A DNA stretch of 64,000 nt from a virus. The position numbers and the translations under genes are program-made. Every line of letters begins with the position of its first letter. Positions within the stretch are counted from its first letter, which is position 1. Location of the stretch: the IMG/VR virus record IMGVR_UViG_3300028883_000295, positions 17,601 through 81,600 of that record; one strand, 5' to 3'. Below, piece after piece: positions 10,022 through 19,194 of this stretch. Below the pieces are notes generated by a model. That model was not told where the DNA came from and searched no databases. It saw only the letters and a list, made by a program, of their open reading frames with translations.

Positions 10022-12114
10022 TACTTACCACCTATATCTAATGTCTCTTGATCTTCTACTCTTATAAATACCACATCATCTTCACTAATTGTAATTGATG
10101 GTTCCATAAATCCAACTATATAATATTCCCATTCATAATTAGTTTCATTCCAATACCATATTTGTTCATTATCATCTAGAGTAGTGGAGATATCTGACGT
10201 AGCCATATCAGAAGCTGTTGTAGATTCATCATCTGTCCACCCAACATAATTACCACCATTATTTACACCAAATGTTAGAGTAACTTCTCTTGCATCTGAA
10301 TATGTTGTTCCAGAATCTTCAGGCATATCTATCTCTATATCACCTACATCATCAGTTATATACACTTTAATTACCATAAATGTATCAATATTAAAATTAG
10401 TTCCAGATTCATCATGTGGATAGTAAGTTTGCCATAAACCATCATCCCCCCAAGAAGTTGCAGTCCAAGATGCTATATATTCACCATCACTCCAAGTTAT
10501 CCCTTCATCATCAATGATATCAGCAACACCAGATGCATCTTCATCATCATCTCCCAACCATATAAAATAATCAATGCCATCTGTTCTTATAGTAGATTTA
10601 TATACAGACAATGTAGTAAAATGAAAAGTACTATTACACCAGCCACCCTCACCATCAGAAACATTCATGCTCCACCAATATTTTGTATTGTAACTACTGA
10701 AATTACTTGTAGGTTGCGAGATATTTGTATTATTAGCAACAGAAGTATTAGATGCAAACTGTACCCAACTACCACTACTATTACTCCACCAAGTTACATC
10801 CATACTGTCACCATTAGGGTCAGTAACAATACCATATAAGGTAGGATTCAAAGAAATACCTATGCTACCATTCGTAGGACATTCACCAGATACCCCATCA
10901 GGTGCAGCGTTTACAATATAAGTACAATACAACAGATATTCCCAATTAGTATTTTCAGCGTTCTTTGTATAAGGATTACTCCATGTAGGATATGTTTGAT
11001 AATCTTGAGCAAACCACTTATCATCACCCTCTACAGTATATCCTATCCTACCAACATTTTCACCACTTCCAAAACATACAACCATATATTCTGTATCATC
11101 ATATACATCGACATCTTCATCTAAAGTAAAACTCACCCAGCCCCAATCTTGATTAATAACTTTTTCTTCAGTAGTCTCAATAAATGCTAATGTATCATAA
11201 TCATATAAAGCACATTTAACATTAATGTTAGCACTAGAATAAAGATATGCATGAATTGTTTTAGCTACACCATCTGATGCTGGAGTATCTTTACATGCAA
11301 ATTCACGTATATTTATAGGACTATACCATCCATATGCACCACCATTATATCCAAATTCTGGGTCAATTTCAAAACTATTACCAGACTGTAATGGGTTACG
11401 ACTCATATTTTGTGTTAATCTAAACCAGAAAACATCATTGCCATTGATATTCTTAATACCATGATTAGCCAAAATTACCCCATCCTGAATTAAAGGTTTG
11501 ACATCTGAGAAGTTGAAAAGCACATTATAATCTTCAGTAGCATTAGCTGGATATGTGATTTCGTATTCATACAAAGATGTTTTATTTACATAGTTTTTAA
11601 CAGCAATGTCAATACCAAATGTGAATCTAAAATAAGTATCTATAGGTGCATTATTAGTAACCTTTAATGTAATTTTTTCGCTAGTATTATCCTCAGACCT
11701 AATTCTATTTATATCAAGCCAGTTATTAAGGTTCTCACCTTGGAACTCAGTAACCCACTCCTCGAGAATAGGATGCCAAGCCTCTAGCTGCCATGCACTA
11801 TGAGCCAGGAATAACTGCCAGAAATAAGACCAGTTAACTGTTTTAAATGTTGTTTCACCAATACCAAAACTATCTACAGGAGGGACAATATATTCATACA
11901 AATAAGGTTCATCATCAGGTGGATCATCAACAGGACCACCTACTGGTAATAATGATATGCTAGCTGAACCCATAGTTATTATTGATGCAACCGTTACAAT
12001 CTTTTTCCAATTTCTCTTCCACCAGCCCTTCTTTGTGAAGAACATTACAAGTAATGGAACTTCTATAAATGTAATTATTAATACTAATAATAGTATATAA
12101 ACTAATTCAATCAT
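10021..12114 (-). CDS. Membrane-anchored surface protein with fibronectin-like domains
   Basis: 697 residues. Transmembrane segment at ~3-27, basic loop (KKGWWKRNWKK), second hydrophobic segment at ~39-55 followed by LLPVGG; this anchor resembles the one at 5997-7448. The exposed part has many N-x-S/T sequons (NNTNIS, NMSRN, NVSDG). Residues ~405-510 match archaeal fibronectin-like surface modules: NPTLYGIVTDPNGDSMDVTW, then YWWSMNVSDGEGGW. Such modules are common in Euryarchaeota S-layer-associated proteins. It may alter the infected-cell surface or form a virion spike; the anchor favours display on the cell. Confidence 0.6.
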   Translation of the reverse strand: MIELVYILLLVLIITFIEVPLLVMFFTKKGWWKRNWKKIVTVASIITMGSASISLLPVGGPVDDPPDDEPYLYEYIVPPVDSFGIGETTFKTVNWSYFWQLFLAHSAWQLEAWHPILEEWVTEFQGENLNNWLDINRIRSEDNTSEKITLKVTNNAPIDTYFRFTFGIDIAVKNYVNKTSLYEYEITYPANATEDYNVLFNFSDVKPLIQDGVILANHGIKNINGNDVFWFRLTQNMSRNPLQSGNSFEIDPEFGYNGGAYGWYSPINIREFACKDTPASDGVAKTIHAYLYSSANINVKCALYDYDTLAFIETTEEKVINQDWGWVSFTLDEDVDVYDDTEYMVVCFGSGENVGRIGYTVEGDDKWFAQDYQTYPTWSNPYTKNAENTNWEYLLYCTYIVNAAPDGVSGECPTNGSIGISLNPTLYGIVTDPNGDSMDVTWWSNSSGSWVQFASNTSVANNTNISQPTSNFSSYNTKYWWSMNVSDGEGGWCNSTFHFTTLSVYKSTIRTDGIDYFIWLGDDDEDASGVADIIDDEGITWSDGEYIASWTATSWGDDGLWQTYYPHDESGTNFNIDTFMVIKVYITDDVGDIEIDMPEDSGTTYSDAREVTLTFGVNNGGNYVGWTDDESTTASDMATSDISTTLDDNEQIWYWNETNYEWEYYIVGFMEPSITISEDDVVFIRVEDQETLDIGGK

Positions 12115-12145
12115 AATTTTCTTAAAGATATTATATCTGACATAA

Positions 12146-13276
12146 TTAATAAATACTTACTTGTGCAAATGCAGTACAATATTCTAATTGACTTCCTTGG
12201 CTACCATAAGTATGAGTTCCACTATACATTGCCCTAATTTCTATATTACTATCTATATCAGAAACTCCTAGAGGATATCCTTGTGATATTGTAGAACTGG
12301 TCTTATAGATAGAACTCCAAGTTCCATCTTGAGTATTCCCACTTAAGAATTGAATTTGTAAGCCAGATACACTTATACCCCCAGAATTTGCTATTCCACA
12401 TTGCCAAAGATACGCTTTCTTTCCTGTTGGGCATTTCATCCTACATAGATTTAAATTCTGTCCAGAAAGTAAACGAACTGTTGGAGTTGAAAAAACAAGT
12501 GGAGGTAATTCATTCTCCCATTTAGCATCATTTTGTTTATATACAAGAATTTCTCCACTAGCAGGAGATGTTAGATTTGTATCAGTTAGACTATCTAAAT
12601 CACTAGAACCAGACTTCCAAGCAACCCAATTGGAGCCATCCCATATGAGTCCAGAATTCTCCCAATTAGATGAATCCCAACTAGAAATATCATCTGCTTG
12701 AATAATTTCATACATAGCAGTTTGGCTGGATGCTGAAAGTTTAGCGGATGATGCCTCATACCAATCATTTACTAACTTTAAATTACTACTAACTCCAACT
12801 CCTAAATCACTAGGATAGAAATTAGATAAAGCTTGTGTAGATTTGATATAATTAGATATAATATTTGAGCTAGTCATATAATCAGTTGGGTCAAATGAAC
12901 CCAATGCATCTATCTTAGTATCAAGTGCACCCGATATAGTATCTACATAAATCTTGTTAGCGGCTCCTGAATTATAGGTAGGTTGAGTTAAACCTGATAT
13001 CATATCTGCATATATCTCAAGTGAATTAACTAATATAGTCCCACCTGAAATAGTTGCTGATGAAAGATAAGCCATATTATAAATACCTTTAGAATCCCAA
13101 TCTTTATTATCATCAATTGTTAATTCGGACAAATTAGATGCACCAGTTCCTCCACCTGATGCCATAGCTACCCAATTGGAACCATCCCAAATTAAACCAG
13201 AATTTTCCCATAAGGAGGAATCCCAAGACGAAATGTCTGTTGCTCCTGTTAATTTATATTCTTTTAATCTACTCAT
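12146..13276 (-). CDS. Tail fibre protein with internal duplication
   Basis: I place the start at the ATG 13276 because AGGTGG lies 5 nt upstream, giving 376 residues. The module SSWDSSxWENSGLIWDGSNW occurs twice (near 16 and 195). YMTSSNIISNYIKST and YPSDLGVGVSSN modules are shared with the 902-residue fibre next door, and LSSATISGG with the fibre at 7484. The C-terminal ~110 residues form a beta-rich domain that may be the receptor-binding tip. Modular duplication suggests recombination between fibre genes. Confidence 0.6.
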   Translation of the reverse strand: MSRLKEYKLTGATDISSWDSSLWENSGLIWDGSNWVAMASGGGTGASNLSELTIDDNKDWDSKGIYNMAYLSSATISGGTILVNSLEIYADMISGLTQPTYNSGAANKIYVDTISGALDTKIDALGSFDPTDYMTSSNIISNYIKSTQALSNFYPSDLGVGVSSNLKLVNDWYEASSAKLSASSQTAMYEIIQADDISSWDSSNWENSGLIWDGSNWVAWKSGSSDLDSLTDTNLTSPASGEILVYKQNDAKWENELPPLVFSTPTVRLLSGQNLNLCRMKCPTGKKAYLWQCGIANSGGISVSGLQIQFLSGNTQDGTWSSIYKTSSTISQGYPLGVSDIDSNIEIRAMYSGTHTYGSQGSQLEYCTAFAQVSIY

Positions 13277-13277
13277 A

Positions 13278-14165
13278 TTATCCACCTATAAATTTTAACA
13301 ATCTTTTATTTCCATAAAATTTCATATGCCTATTCTTAGTATTAATAAATCCTAATATTCTTGTAGTTGACTCTTCTTCTGAAGTTATATGATATGTATA
13401 ATAATCTTCATGCCAACTATCACCACCACCATTTGGTGAATCATTATCCTTATCTGGATTATCACAAGTAAAGTTTGCAATTAGTATTCCTGAACCATTA
13501 ATCGTAGCTTCAGCACCCCAATTACCACCTCCATATGGAGAAGGATCAAGACACGAAGCTGCAAGTGGATGGTCAGCATTGGAATCACCTAATTGTGGAT
13601 TACCAGACCCATATGTAAGTTGGTTTCCCCTTGTACCTGAACGTACCTTTATTCCATTTATCCACAAACCCATATCCCCTTGTGCACCACCTTCTGAGCA
13701 AAACTGAAAACTAACTACAAACCAACCAGGTAAATCTGCATCTGGTATTTCGTGAATAACATTGTCTTGTGGTGTACCACCAGTATTATGAGTACAGCAT
13801 ATTTCCACACCAGTTTCTGTAGCTCTTAAAAAACCAGCTTGTGCATGTGTTCCACCACCATTGTGAAATAGTCCATAAACTTGGTCATGTGTTAACCCAT
13901 CTGGAATATACAATAACATCGCTGCATCAGTGATAATGTAAATATCCATCCACCCACTATTAGGTGGATTGTTGTTACTATTCATTCCTTCATAATCCTC
14001 TTGAGTGGATATGTCTTCAGAGCCTACATTAGAATTATCATCATTACCTGATTCATCTCTACCGAAATTGGTACCAAGATTAGTTGAATTTAATTCCCAA
14101 TAAGTATGAGGATTATGAGCTGAAATGAAATCTTCTCTCCCATTATTAGGTGTAATAGATGCCAT
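13278..14165 (-). CDS. Concanavalin A/LamG-like fibre or adhesin
   Basis: The start is set at the internal ATG 14165, which overlaps the upstream stop (TAATG), giving 295 residues. HNPHTYWELN near the N-terminus and GWFVVSFQF followed by GDMGLWINGIKV match the two edge strands of a laminin-G/concanavalin-like lectin fold. The protein is Gly/Asn/Asp-rich and ends in a basic tail. It is embedded in the tail-fibre cassette, so a receptor-binding role is likely; no ligand can be named. Confidence 0.55.
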   Translation of the reverse strand: MASITPNNGREDFISAHNPHTYWELNSTNLGTNFGRDESGNDDNSNVGSEDISTQEDYEGMNSNNNPPNSGWMDIYIITDAAMLLYIPDGLTHDQVYGLFHNGGGTHAQAGFLRATETGVEICCTHNTGGTPQDNVIHEIPDADLPGWFVVSFQFCSEGGAQGDMGLWINGIKVRSGTRGNQLTYGSGNPQLGDSNADHPLAASCLDPSPYGGGNWGAEATINGSGILIANFTCDNPDKDNDSPNGGGDSWHEDYYTYHITSEEESTTRILGFINTKNRHMKFYGNKRLLKFIGG

Positions 14166-16873
14166 TAGACTACAGCCCTCCAACTAAAAGTTTCTGAATC
14201 AGGTGATGTATGTCTAACAGTGATGTTTGTGGCATCAACAGTAAATGCATATGATATTGGATTAGCTCCACTAGGAGCAATACTTACCCAAGATGGTTTA
14301 GAACTGCAAGTATGAGCTATAGTTCCTCCATCCGATACTTCTCCCCAACCATATCTAGTTTGATTTGAAGGGGAATATTTACCTATAAGTGTGGTACTTG
14401 CTGCATAATTAGATATGATATTTGCTGAAGTCATATAGCTTTCTGGAGTAAAAGAAACTATAGCATCTAATCTTGTATCAATATTACCTGAGAAAGCATC
14501 AACCCACGCTTGATTATATAAGTTAGCACTTTTAGCATAATTAGTGATGATATTTGTAGATGTCATATATAAATCTACACTAAAGCTATGTAGTGCTGAG
14601 TTTGCACTATGCTTCATATTAGCTAAAACCTGTGAAGAAATTCCTCTTCCAAGGGAAGATGGATAATACTCACTTCCATCTAGTAAATCTTGTTTGGTAT
14701 TAATTTTTGTAGATAAAGAACCTGATATGGTGGATAATTTCTCACCAGATGCATTATACCAATCAGTTAAAGCTAATACTTGGGAAGATATCCCTTTACC
14801 TAATGAAGATGGATAATATCCTAGATGTATATGTAGAGAATCTGCATCTGAACCATCTGTTAGAGTTTCTAACTCAGTTGCAGTTGCATTAGTCTTTCCA
14901 GTGAATGTAGTAAATTTAATAGTTCCACCAGATACACTAGTACCACTTATGGCTCCATCAGCAAAAATGTGTCCAGTCACATCTAAATCATCATCATGAG
15001 CATGAACCATCTTAAGTGTTCCTGCACCTGTTCCATCACTCATTCCTTCTGCCATACCATCGAAATGACTTGTGATTTCATCTCCTGATGCTACATTAAA
15101 CCCGTAATTATTAGCAAAGTCTTCAATATGCATATCATTGGCTAAACAGTGAACTTCTCCATTATTACCTGCAGTATCCATATACACTGCATAACTAGTT
15201 CCATTTCCTGCTGAAGTTAAATGAAGATGATTATAATTAACGTGTTTATCTGTTCCTGCACCATGTAGATATAAAATACCACAAGTGCCATTATAAGAGG
15301 CACTCTTCATATCCATATCTACAGTATTATGGTCAAAATAAGATTCTACAGTGAATGTGGTTGCTTCATTTACTAATGCTGCTGTATCTCCAGCATCGCT
15401 AATTTCTATCTGAAACTCATTATCCCACATACTCCAAGTGGTAGTTCCTAAGAAATCAAATATCCAATGACTATTAGTTCCTGCAGCAGTTCCATCGAAA
15501 TCATATTTTGACCAACATCTCCTCATACGGAATGTTGTTCCACTAAATCTTCCTAATGAACCAATATGACCATTTTCTGAATTTGAAAGGATTAGACGAC
15601 AATTATCTACAGAATGTCTTCCACCAGATGCAGAAATTAGATGGGTATTATCAGTAGATGTATTGTAAGCTATAGTTAAATCTCTAATTGCTGATTTATT
15701 ACCAGCATCTGAAGCGAAATAAAGTGTTCCACTTATTATTATGTCACTTCTTTTGCCTTCACCATCTAAAGATACCCAATCTTCCATCTTGATGTCTTCG
15801 GTATAGACTCCTGGATATATCATAATGCTATAAGGCTTAGAAGAACTATTATCTGTAATTGAATCTATTGCATCTTGAATTGAAGTAAAGTGAGCACCTG
15901 ATTTAGCAACAGTTACTATATTTTCATAATCACCGGATGGAGCATAAAGACTAGTAGCATTGGAAGAAAAACCATAGAATTCACTGGCACCTGACCAAGC
16001 AACATCACTGACAGCTGCATGAGTATGAAGAGTGGTTTCAGATCCATCTGTCAATTCCTCTAATTCCGCAGCGGTAGCATCAGTTTTCCCAGTAAATTCT
16101 GTAAATTTAATAATATTACTGGATATAGATTGAGTAGAAATAGCTTGAGATGATAAATTGCCTTCAATATACATATCTTCTTTGAATAGTGCATTTCCAG
16201 CCTCTATATATAGTCCATAATTATTAGTGGCACCATCAGCATATCCATAAATAGCTATATTAGTAGTATTAGCACCAATAACTGTCCCATTAAATCCATA
16301 AAGTGTTGAAATTCCTGTTTTATTTGCATGCATCTTAAGAGCTTGTGTATATCCAAGACCATCGTCTGGAGTTAATTCTATATTAACAAATCCTCTAAGA
16401 TTAGGTGAGACAGCTTGTAATCCAAAGGCTGCTCCAGATAAAACATGTAATGGATATAATGGATTAGTAGTACCTATACCAACCTTCTTTGATGTACCAG
16501 AGTAATATATAGAGTCCCCAACCTTTTTCCATATACCTGATGGAGCAAATCTAGAAATTGCTGATGTACTAGTTATATATAGAGTAGAGTCAAATACATC
16601 ATATCCCTCTAAAGTATCTATTCTAGTATCAATTGAGCCTGATAAAGTATCTATCCAATTTTTATTGTAAAGATTGGTACTCTTAGCATAGTTAGCTATG
16701 ATATTGGCAGATGTCATATAATTATCAGGTGTGAATAATGTAACACTAGATGACCATCCAAACAATGCTGTTATGTTTCCAGAAGCTATCTTACCTAATG
16801 TTGATGGATAGTAATCTCCTGGACTCATTGTAGAGCCTTGATTACTTCCTTGCTTAATAAATATATGTCCCAT
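14165..16873 (-). CDS. Long tail fibre
   Basis: 902 residues. Repeated modules YMTSANIIANYAKST (three variants) and YYPSSLGxGISSQVL (three variants) flank a central region. VGIGTTNPLYPLHV is a hallmark of phage tail fibres. Residues ~325-600 form a beta-helix (ITVxxSGAHFTSIQDAID, then PGVYTEDIKM). The last ~70 residues (WGEVSDGGTIAHTC, PSWVSI) look like a small receptor-binding tip seen in other archaeal-virus fibres. It is the first gene of the fibre cassette and follows a putative promoter. Confidence 0.7.
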   Translation of the reverse strand: MGHIFIKQGSNQGSTMSPGDYYPSTLGKIASGNITALFGWSSSVTLFTPDNYMTSANIIANYAKSTNLYNKNWIDTLSGSIDTRIDTLEGYDVFDSTLYITSTSAISRFAPSGIWKKVGDSIYYSGTSKKVGIGTTNPLYPLHVLSGAAFGLQAVSPNLRGFVNIELTPDDGLGYTQALKMHANKTGISTLYGFNGTVIGANTTNIAIYGYADGATNNYGLYIEAGNALFKEDMYIEGNLSSQAISTQSISSNIIKFTEFTGKTDATAAELEELTDGSETTLHTHAAVSDVAWSGASEFYGFSSNATSLYAPSGDYENIVTVAKSGAHFTSIQDAIDSITDNSSSKPYSIMIYPGVYTEDIKMEDWVSLDGEGKRSDIIISGTLYFASDAGNKSAIRDLTIAYNTSTDNTHLISASGGRHSVDNCRLILSNSENGHIGSLGRFSGTTFRMRRCWSKYDFDGTAAGTNSHWIFDFLGTTTWSMWDNEFQIEISDAGDTAALVNEATTFTVESYFDHNTVDMDMKSASYNGTCGILYLHGAGTDKHVNYNHLHLTSAGNGTSYAVYMDTAGNNGEVHCLANDMHIEDFANNYGFNVASGDEITSHFDGMAEGMSDGTGAGTLKMVHAHDDDLDVTGHIFADGAISGTSVSGGTIKFTTFTGKTNATATELETLTDGSDADSLHIHLGYYPSSLGKGISSQVLALTDWYNASGEKLSTISGSLSTKINTKQDLLDGSEYYPSSLGRGISSQVLANMKHSANSALHSFSVDLYMTSTNIITNYAKSANLYNQAWVDAFSGNIDTRLDAIVSFTPESYMTSANIISNYAASTTLIGKYSPSNQTRYGWGEVSDGGTIAHTCSSKPSWVSIAPSGANPISYAFTVDATNITVRHTSPDSETFSWRAVV

Positions 16874-16989
16874 TTATTTTACCTTTAATTTAATTTTAAT
16901 CTAAATTTATCTTAATCTAAAAACAGAATACATAGTTATCTACATTCCTATATTCCAAGCGTATCTAGAAAATGTATTTCTGCATTGGA

Positions 16990-16999
16990 TATATAAAAA
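16990..16999 (-). promoter_or_regulatory. Archaeal TATA box upstream of the fibre cassette
   Basis: On the minus strand the sequence reads GTTTTTATATATCC, a good archaeal TATA box, ~120 nt upstream of the long fibre gene in the 152-nt gap 16874-17025. It would let fibre genes be expressed separately from the head genes. Confidence 0.45.
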
Positions 17000-17025
17000 C
17001 ATAGAAACTGACATAGTTACAGACA

Positions 17026-17247
17026 TTATCTTCCTATTCGACCTCTTCCTTTGCTTGCTGCAGCCTTAGACTTTCTTTCCATTTCTTTATAATCTTCTTG
17101 TCTTTTCTTTGCTTCCCAGATAATTCTCTTCTCCAGAAAGCGTATGTCCATCGGTTTATCTCTTCTCAATTCACCAATTTCACTTGGAGTCCGATTGAGA
17201 ATCTTACATAGCTCATATTCCAGAGCACCAAAACCACCTTCAACGAA
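17026..17247 (-). CDS. Tail assembly chaperone, +1 frameshift extension
   Basis: This frame continues the chaperone after its stop. It has no start codon of its own but reads as plausible protein (EGGFGALEYELCKILNRTP, IGELRRDKPMDIRFLEKR) for ~73 residues to a TAA at 17026. Moving from the upstream frame needs a +1 (or -2) shift at AAA-TTT-CGT-TGA: slipping from TTT to TTC skips one base before the rare Arg codon CGT and the stop. Phage tail chaperones (lambda G/GT, Mu) use programmed shifts at this exact position of the gene. Confidence 0.7.
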   Translation of the reverse strand, partial: FVEGGFGALEYELCKILNRTPSEIGELRRDKPMDIRFLEKRIIWEAKKRQEDYKEMERKSKAAASKGRGRIGR

Positions 17248-17683
17248 ATTTATCTAACTCACCCTCAGAGAGTGGTCCTTGAATCGCTACCATCATCAAT
17301 TCATTAATGAAACTTATCAAAGTGTTTGTTGATGTTCTATTTCCCCAGAACTCTTCATTTAATTGCTTATTCAGAGTCAATTCAGAAGCAAGTTCAACAA
17401 ACTTCTTGATTGTAGTTTCACTGTTTGGTTTAGAGAGGAATATCATCATCTCACCCAATTGATTAGGTGTTGGTTTATGACAGAGTAGTTTCCTTTTAGT
17501 TGAAGGAGAGGATTTGAAGATTACTTCTACAGTATCTTCTTTATAATCCCTCTCAAGTATATCTCTTGTAGCAATCTGGTCTATGATTTCTTTTTTACTT
17601 ACTCGGTCTTTCTTCTCAATCTTTTCTTTGAATTCTTTCACCTTTTCTTGATGAATCTCAGCTTTTGTTTTTTCTTCAGGCAC
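17240..17683 (-). CDS. Tail assembly chaperone, upstream product
   Basis: 147 residues, charged N-terminus (EEKTKAEIHQEKVKEFKEKI) and a helical C-terminal part ending LSEGELDKFR. It starts with GTG behind GGAGGTGAT. It lies between the tail-tube genes and the tail fibres, and the continuation in the +1 frame (17026-17247) supports identity as the G component of a G/GT pair that coats the tape measure during tail assembly. Confidence 0.65.
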   Translation of the reverse strand: MPEEKTKAEIHQEKVKEFKEKIEKKDRVSKKEIIDQIATRDILERDYKEDTVEVIFKSSPSTKRKLLCHKPTPNQLGEMMIFLSKPNSETTIKKFVELASELTLNKQLNEEFWGNRTSTNTLISFINELMMVAIQGPLSEGELDKFR

Positions 17684-17721
17684 TAATGAATCACCTCCTT
17701 CACATGCCTACCACATTAATC

Positions 17722-18180
17722 CTAATGCCCAGCATCCGATATGTATGTATGACCAGCTGGTTCACTAAGTCTTATACCAGATACCTTATATGGATATAAC
17801 ACACTGAAGTTTACAGTTCCTTCTGCAATATCGCTAGCAGTTCCTAGAGTAAAATCAAATCCAGTTATCTGTGTGCTAGCAAAGTAGAAGTATAATGAAT
17901 TAGAACCACAATTACCAGATACCCATACATGTTCACCATCAATCATGTTTCCAACTATCTTACCTACTGCTGTAGAGTGTAATTTACAAGATGTTAATGA
18001 ACCATCTGCAGTGACTGCACCCTTCATTCTGAAATTACCTTTCTCACCAATAAGTTCTTGTTCAGCTATTCCAGCACCTAATGTTAGAGTGAAATCAGAT
18101 AATGCTAGTGTTGAATGAGTCATTCCACTAATCCATACTGATGCATCTTCACCTGTGTATATTGTTGGAGTTCCTACCAT
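17722..18180 (-). CDS. Tail tube protein paralogue 2
   Basis: 152 residues, beta-rich. It shares the framework of the adjacent upstream protein: MVGTxT start, SDFTLTLGxGxxEQxLIG, GxLTxxKxH, VTGF/ITGFDFTLGTA, and a final strand (GTVNFSVLYPYKV). GGTGAT precedes the ATG. Tandem tail-tube paralogues may form the tube and its tip or alternate in the tube; assignment to tail tube is by position and beta pattern. Confidence 0.6.
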   Translation of the reverse strand: MVGTPTIYTGEDASVWISGMTHSTLALSDFTLTLGAGIAEQELIGEKGNFRMKGAVTADGSLTSCKLHSTAVGKIVGNMIDGEHVWVSGNCGSNSLYFYFASTQITGFDFTLGTASDIAEGTVNFSVLYPYKVSGIRLSEPAGHTYISDAGH

Positions 18181-18186
18181 ATCTCA

Positions 18187-18675
18187 TCACCCCGTAATTA
18201 CGCCAGAAGTGTATTTGATATCTTGTGGATTCATTAATGTGAAATCCATGCTTGCAGTTGTTACTGTATCTGCATCTCCAATTGCAACTTCGTATCCAGT
18301 GACTTGACAAGATGGTAATACCCAAGCTAAATACACTACATCAGTCTTTGTAGACACACAACCTGAAATAGCAAGATATTCATACTTATTCCAAGTATCA
18401 TGATTATGAAGTAAGTTATATAGCATATCAGCTATACCAGATGTAGCAAACTTAGCTGCAGTTAATGAACCTTCAATTGAAAGTGATCCCTGGTCAAAGT
18501 AATTTCCAGGCATACCAATCAATGGTTGTTCTATAGTTCCTCTATCAAATGTAAGAGAGAAGTCTCCTATACCGAATGTCTCATGATTGTGATAAAGTGC
18601 AGTTGGGTTTCCTGTTCCACCAGAGTGAGCAGCCAATTTAACTGTTGCATTTTTACCTGTGACTGTACCAACCAT
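18187..18675 (-). CDS. Major tail tube protein (paralogue 1)
   Basis: 162 residues with FGIGDFSLTFDRGTIEQPLIG, GSLSIEGSLTAAKF and CQVTGYEVAIGDAD. The order and spacing of these motifs match the next gene downstream, so the pair arose by duplication. It follows its own TATA box, consistent with a highly expressed structural protein. Placed immediately before the tail chaperone, where the major tail protein normally lies. Confidence 0.65.
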   Translation of the reverse strand: MVGTVTGKNATVKLAAHSGGTGNPTALYHNHETFGIGDFSLTFDRGTIEQPLIGMPGNYFDQGSLSIEGSLTAAKFATSGIADMLYNLLHNHDTWNKYEYLAISGCVSTKTDVVYLAWVLPSCQVTGYEVAIGDADTVTTASMDFTLMNPQDIKYTSGVITG

Positions 18676-18725
18676 TTTAATCCACCTGCCTTGTATTTAG
18701 GATAATCATTCTTTCTGACCTTTTC

Positions 18726-18735
18726 TATATAAAAA
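18726..18735 (-). promoter_or_regulatory. Archaeal TATA box for the tail-tube genes
   Basis: The minus strand reads TTATTTTTATATAGAAAAGG in the gap between the tail terminator and tail-tube genes; the ATG at 18675 lies about 50 nt downstream, suiting a short leader. No other feature is seen in this ~115-nt gap. Confidence 0.5.
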
Positions 18736-18791
18736 TAAATACATACATATCAACCAATTATTTCACTTAATCATTAAATAAATCTAACATT

Positions 18792-19190
18792 TTAATCCTC
18801 ATGATGGTACGTTCTACTGAAGACTAGTATCTTCCTATATATTCTTCTAGCATCATCATTATCATCATTATCTGAATCTTTTCTACATGCACCAGATGCA
18901 ATGAACATAGGGATTATTGTATCTGATAAATCATATGTCTGCTTTCTACTTCTAGAAATCACATCCACCTGAGTGACTAGTTCCTCTTTTCTCATTCTGG
19001 AACCTTTTGGTGAACTCTTATATCCAAGATATCCTGTATCTGAACCACCTACTTGAGATAGAATGATACATGGAAACTTCTCTAGTTCATCAGGCCATCC
19101 ATATCTAATCTCTGATTTAGAAACTGTATCTGTTATTGCAGAACAACTTTTTAGATATCCACCTAATTCACGAAGAGCATCTGAAGAAAT
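18792..19190 (-). CDS. Tail terminator/completion protein, probable AUU start
   Basis: The frame is open upstream of the first ATG (18995) and the extra 65 residues read as genuine protein (SDALRELGGYLKSC, GWPDELEKFPCIILSQVGG). The first plausible start is ATT at 19190, 3 nt after AGGTGAT, the same spacing used with ATG elsewhere here. That gives 132 residues. Position between the gp10-like protein and the tail tube, and length, fit a tail terminator (gpU-like). The acidic SDNDDNDD segment near the C-terminus is unusual. Confidence 0.6.
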   Translation of the reverse strand: MSSDALRELGGYLKSCSAITDTVSKSEIRYGWPDELEKFPCIILSQVGGSDTGYLGYKSSPKGSRMRKEELVTQVDVISRSRKQTYDLSDTIIPMFIASGACRKDSDNDDNDDARRIYRKILVFSRTYHHED

Positions 19191-19194
19191 GATA

